From assembly GCA_036939755.1 (NCBI GenBank), contig JALLAZ010000826.1:1-11784 (forward strand): DNA of 11,784 bases, in the 5' to 3' direction. Under the pieces are notes generated by a model. That model ran no database searches and was not told the origin of the DNA. It saw only the letters and a list, made by a program, of their open reading frames with translations. Position 1 is the first letter of the stretch; every line of letters begins with the position of its first letter. The position numbers and the translations under genes were made by a program. Positions 1-11,784 of this stretch are shown here, piece after piece. This stretch comes from Stephanodiscus triporus. Its lineage: Eukaryota; Bacillariophyta; Thalassiosirophyceae; Thalassiosirales; Thalassiosiraceae.

Positions 1-126
1 GTGCCACTGGCCATGGTAGGGGCCAAAGCCGCTTGACGCCATGGTTGATACAGTGTTTGCAGCATAGTACCTATCTTACCTAGAGTACGATTGTTCCTGT
101 TAGTACGATGAGGCGATATTTTACCT

Positions 127-225
127 TCTTGCTGGTAAGGCAATATTTGGTCGATATTTGGATGACTGACAGAAATATCAACCAAATATCGCCCTCCAAA
201 TATTGCCTCCTTTTTCCCAGCAAGA
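127..225. repeat. Long imperfect hairpin
   Basis: Three nested perfect arm pairs are seen: TCTTGCTGG (127-135) with CCAGCAAGA (217-225); AGGCAATATTTGG (138-150) with CCAAATATTGCCT (196-208); and CGATATTTGG (152-161) with CCAAATATCG (182-191). The loop is about 20 bases. The whole is a roughly 100-bp foldback, in keeping with a small MITE-like remnant or a structured transcript. Confidence 0.65.
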
Positions 226-445
226 CGGGCCTTACTCCCAGGTATTCGAAAAACCTGTAGAATCCATATCGACGAATCTGAGACACATCAAAAACAATTA
301 TAGGCATTCCTACAGACGGTTCGTACTTATGCAAGAACGCGTGGCTAAACATACCAGAAAAATCAAGATACCCGCCCCCAAATCGAGACACATACAAATT
401 CAGATGGAGGACATATTATCTCCTTATCAGGTTGTGGTAGCATTT

Positions 446-659
446 CGTAGGTATGCAGATGTACCATACTGAAAAGTAGATAAGGTTTACTCTATCACTT
501 AGACACTGGTGACTTGAGCCCTCTCAATAGAAGCCACGCAGGGTAAAGCCAGTGCGGTGGCAGATAAAAGATTGCCTAACCACTGAGCCAAGGACTTTTG
601 ACTCAGTATCTAAGTGATAGAGTAAACCGCATCTACTCTTAAGTATGGTACACCTACGT
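446..659. repeat. Foldback element with ~50-bp imperfect inverted repeats
   Basis: The left arm (about 446-508) and right arm (about 602-659) are inverted copies of each other. The core is perfect over 20 bp: GGTTTACTCTATCACTTAGA at 484-503 against its complement at 609-628. Similarity continues outward through AGTAGAT, GTACCATACT and CGTAGGT with small gaps. About 95 bp lies between the arms. The layout resembles a MITE or foldback transposon remnant. No transposase and no clear target-site duplication is visible. Confidence 0.7.
511..590 (-). other. tRNA-like A-box/B-box segment (possible SINE head)
   Basis: On the minus strand, TGGCTCAGTGGTTAGGCA at 573-590 is a near-perfect Pol III A box. 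GGGCTCAAGTC at 511-521 resembles a B box (compare GGTTCAANTCC) with mismatches. The gap of about 50 bases is longer than in a short tRNA but is seen in class II tRNAs and in tRNA-derived SINEs. I could not fold a convincing acceptor or anticodon stem, so a working tRNA is unlikely. A decayed tRNA or SINE lying between the inverted arms is the best reading. Confidence 0.35.
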
Positions 660-680
660 ACCTGCTTACTACCCAGTGTG

Positions 681-706
681 TACCCTAACTACTTATGTAG
701 AGGGTA
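681..706. repeat. Small hairpin
   Basis: TACCCT-AA-CTAC at 681-692 pairs with GTAG-AGGGTA at 697-706 around a TTAT loop. It lies just outside the foldback element's right arm. No function is evident. Confidence 0.4.
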
Positions 707-904
707 TCCCCGGTCTGTTCAACCTCTCCAGACAATGCACGGATTAAATAAAAATCTCCTTCCTCCGAGCCAACTACAATGTCTCTTGTAAACAACAATT
801 GGATCTTTCGGCCTGCCAAACTGTATGAAACATACAATTCAACCAAAGACAAAGAGGACTCTACTCTACTGCATCGCTCTCGTGCATGTATAGAGTGTTA
901 CAAA

Positions 905-945
905 ACTTAAAGTAGATAAAGTCATTCTCTCTATCACTCTCTTAC
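905..945 (+). repeat. Decayed partial copy of the foldback arm
   Basis: ACTTAAAGTAGATAA followed after a short gap by CTCTATCACT (929-938) matches the order and spacing in the left arm at 474-499 and in the complement of the right arm (ACTTAAGAGTAGAT). It appears to be a third, degraded, arm-like copy without a clear partner. Confidence 0.4.
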
Positions 946-1361
946 ATGGAGAACATAACCATGTTGCTCAACCTCCTCAACCACAAACCCATAACAATTT
1001 GGTGATAAGGCGTGTTGCATGTTTGCACAGCTGAGTACTGGCAAGGTGGTAGATAGGTCTCCTTGCCTCAATCATACCGTATGGTCTGAGTTGGCCAAGT
1101 GCTAAAAACAACTTCCCTCCATTGTTAAGTCCCTGTCAAAAGTGAAGTCTTCCATGCATGCTGAGTAGCGCCAGTCAAGCATCACTGGTATAACACGTGG
1201 TGGCAGACATATTTCCCAGAAGGACAAATTGGTTGCAACACTTTTAGTTCAGATGTTCATTGAGGGGGCAACCGTTGGCTTTCCTCCGTTTGCTATCTAG
1301 TTGAACTCTCATAATTCCCCTACTATCTTGATAAAATGATAAAAATCACAATTTTTACAGC

Positions 1362-1367
1362 TTTAAT
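1362..1367 (-). promoter_or_regulatory. Candidate poly(A) signal ATTAAA
   Basis: On the minus strand ATTAAA lies about 72 nt after the BEACH stop codon and is followed by a U-rich stretch (GTAAAAATTGTGATTTTTATC). It is the commonest variant of AATAAA in many eukaryotes, but algal signals are loosely defined, so this is tentative. Confidence 0.35.
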
Positions 1368-1438
1368 ATGTACAGCTATTATAGCATTCTAAGGTGGAAG
1401 ACTAGTACTCTTTGAACAATGAAGGCTTCGCATCATGC

Positions 1439-11410
<9,972 letters not shown>

Positions 11411-11784
11411 GATATCTACGCCCCCAGTGTTCACTCCTTTTTGACTCCTCGCACGGCCGGCCTAGAGCGGATGATTTGGCGGCCCTTGGAAAAAACGGAG
11501 CCTTGGCCTAAAGATATCCCCCTCTAACGATACTCCTCCCTTCTCTCTCTTTTTTTTGTGTCCTCAGGGAAGGGTTACGTACCAAACGAGTTTAGTCTGC
11601 CTCCTGGGTCGTATGGTACGTAGAGACACTTGTACCAGTATCTACGTAATTTCAGGACCCAGATGGCTGACGGTTGGGTACGATAGAATATTGGACCCCC
11701 ACCCAATCGCACCATCGTTCGACCACTTCCCGTCGATGAATGCTCCTGCCCCCACACCATTAGCCTCGACATACTGTCCGCAAC
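11411..11784 (-). promoter_or_regulatory. 5' flank / presumed leader and promoter of the BEACH gene
   Basis: This is the sequence upstream of the start codon on the minus strand. An in-frame TAG lies at 11462-11464, so the protein cannot extend further without an upstream exon. On the minus strand the run at 11541-11563 reads as a purine tract (A-run followed by GAGAGAGAAG). A CCAAT-type pentamer is at 11689-11693 on the minus strand and another at 11703-11707 on the plus strand. No convincing TATA box is visible. The transcription start is unknown. Confidence 0.35.
11604..11662. repeat. Imperfect hairpin in the 5' flank
   Basis: CTGGGTC (11604-11610) pairs with GACCCAG (11656-11662), and TACGTAGA (11617-11624) pairs with TCTACGTA (11641-11648). 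Internal spacers of 6 and 7 nt surround a 16-nt loop. It could be a cruciform-forming remnant of a small mobile repeat. Confidence 0.5.

Larger units (their letters stand above)
1..1438. other. Non-coding 3' flank, no supported protein gene
   Basis: Apart from the foldback structures and the candidate poly(A) signal, nothing coding is supported. Open frames at 80-397 (-) and 203-472 (+) are short, unrecognised and overlap the hairpin at 127-225. Positions 707-904 and 946-1361 show no features I can name. Confidence 0.6.

Noticed and set aside
80..397. 105-codon minus-strand open frame in the 3' intergenic region
   Set aside because: There is no recognisable motif and it spans the hairpin at 127-225. 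I cannot exclude a fragment of an old mobile-element protein, but nothing supports it.
203..472. 89-codon plus-strand open frame
   Set aside because: It starts inside one hairpin and ends inside the foldback arm, with no domain and no splice or promoter context.
511..590. Functional tRNA gene on the minus strand
   Set aside because: The A box is good but the B box is degenerate, and no acceptor, anticodon or T stems could be paired convincingly. It was kept only as a tRNA-like or SINE-like segment.
11575..11772. 65-codon minus-strand open frame near the right edge
   Set aside because: It covers the 11604-11662 hairpin, is short and unrecognised, and lies where the BEACH gene's leader or promoter should be.

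Overview
This is a eukaryotic nuclear genomic window dominated by one spliced gene on the minus strand. Joining eight exons between 11410 and 1439 gives an uninterrupted reading frame of 3118 codons plus stop. It encodes a giant BEACH protein. In order, it has a low-complexity N-terminus with helical segments, a concanavalin A/LamG-like sandwich, armadillo-like helical regions, a PH-BEACH domain, a BEACH domain and a C-terminal WD40 propeller. This is the neurobeachin/LRBA/LYST/plant SPIRRIG kind of layout. Seven short introns (67-133 bp) interrupt it, and their phases agree at every junction. Six are GT-AG; one (4002-4085) reads best as GC-AG.

The organism is probably a unicellular alga, and a diatom or other stramenopile is my best guess. 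The grounds are short introns, compact exons, and acidic and trinucleotide-repeat-rich low complexity. This is inference from style, not from a marker gene. Nothing prokaryotic, viral or CRISPR-like is present.

Layout on the + strand: 1-1438 is non-coding for protein as far as I can tell. It holds the gene's 3' flank and several foldback structures: a hairpin at 127-225 and an inverted-repeat element at 446-659 that encloses a tRNA-like A-box/B-box pair, with a decayed partial copy near 905-945. Positions 1439-11410 hold the BEACH gene, read right to left. About 11411-11784 is the 5' flank, with an in-frame stop just upstream of the chosen ATG and another imperfect hairpin at 11604-11662.

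The gene changes composition sharply. Roughly its first 2.5 kb of coding sequence (about 8860-11410) is very GC-rich and full of GAC/GTC/CGA-type triplet repeats encoding Asp, Arg, Ser and Gly runs. The rest (1439 to about 8700) is of moderate GC and encodes ordinary globular domains. I do not see an undescribed multigene system here. The most interesting items are the GC-AG intron, the repeat-driven N-terminus, and the inverted-repeat element with Pol III-like boxes.
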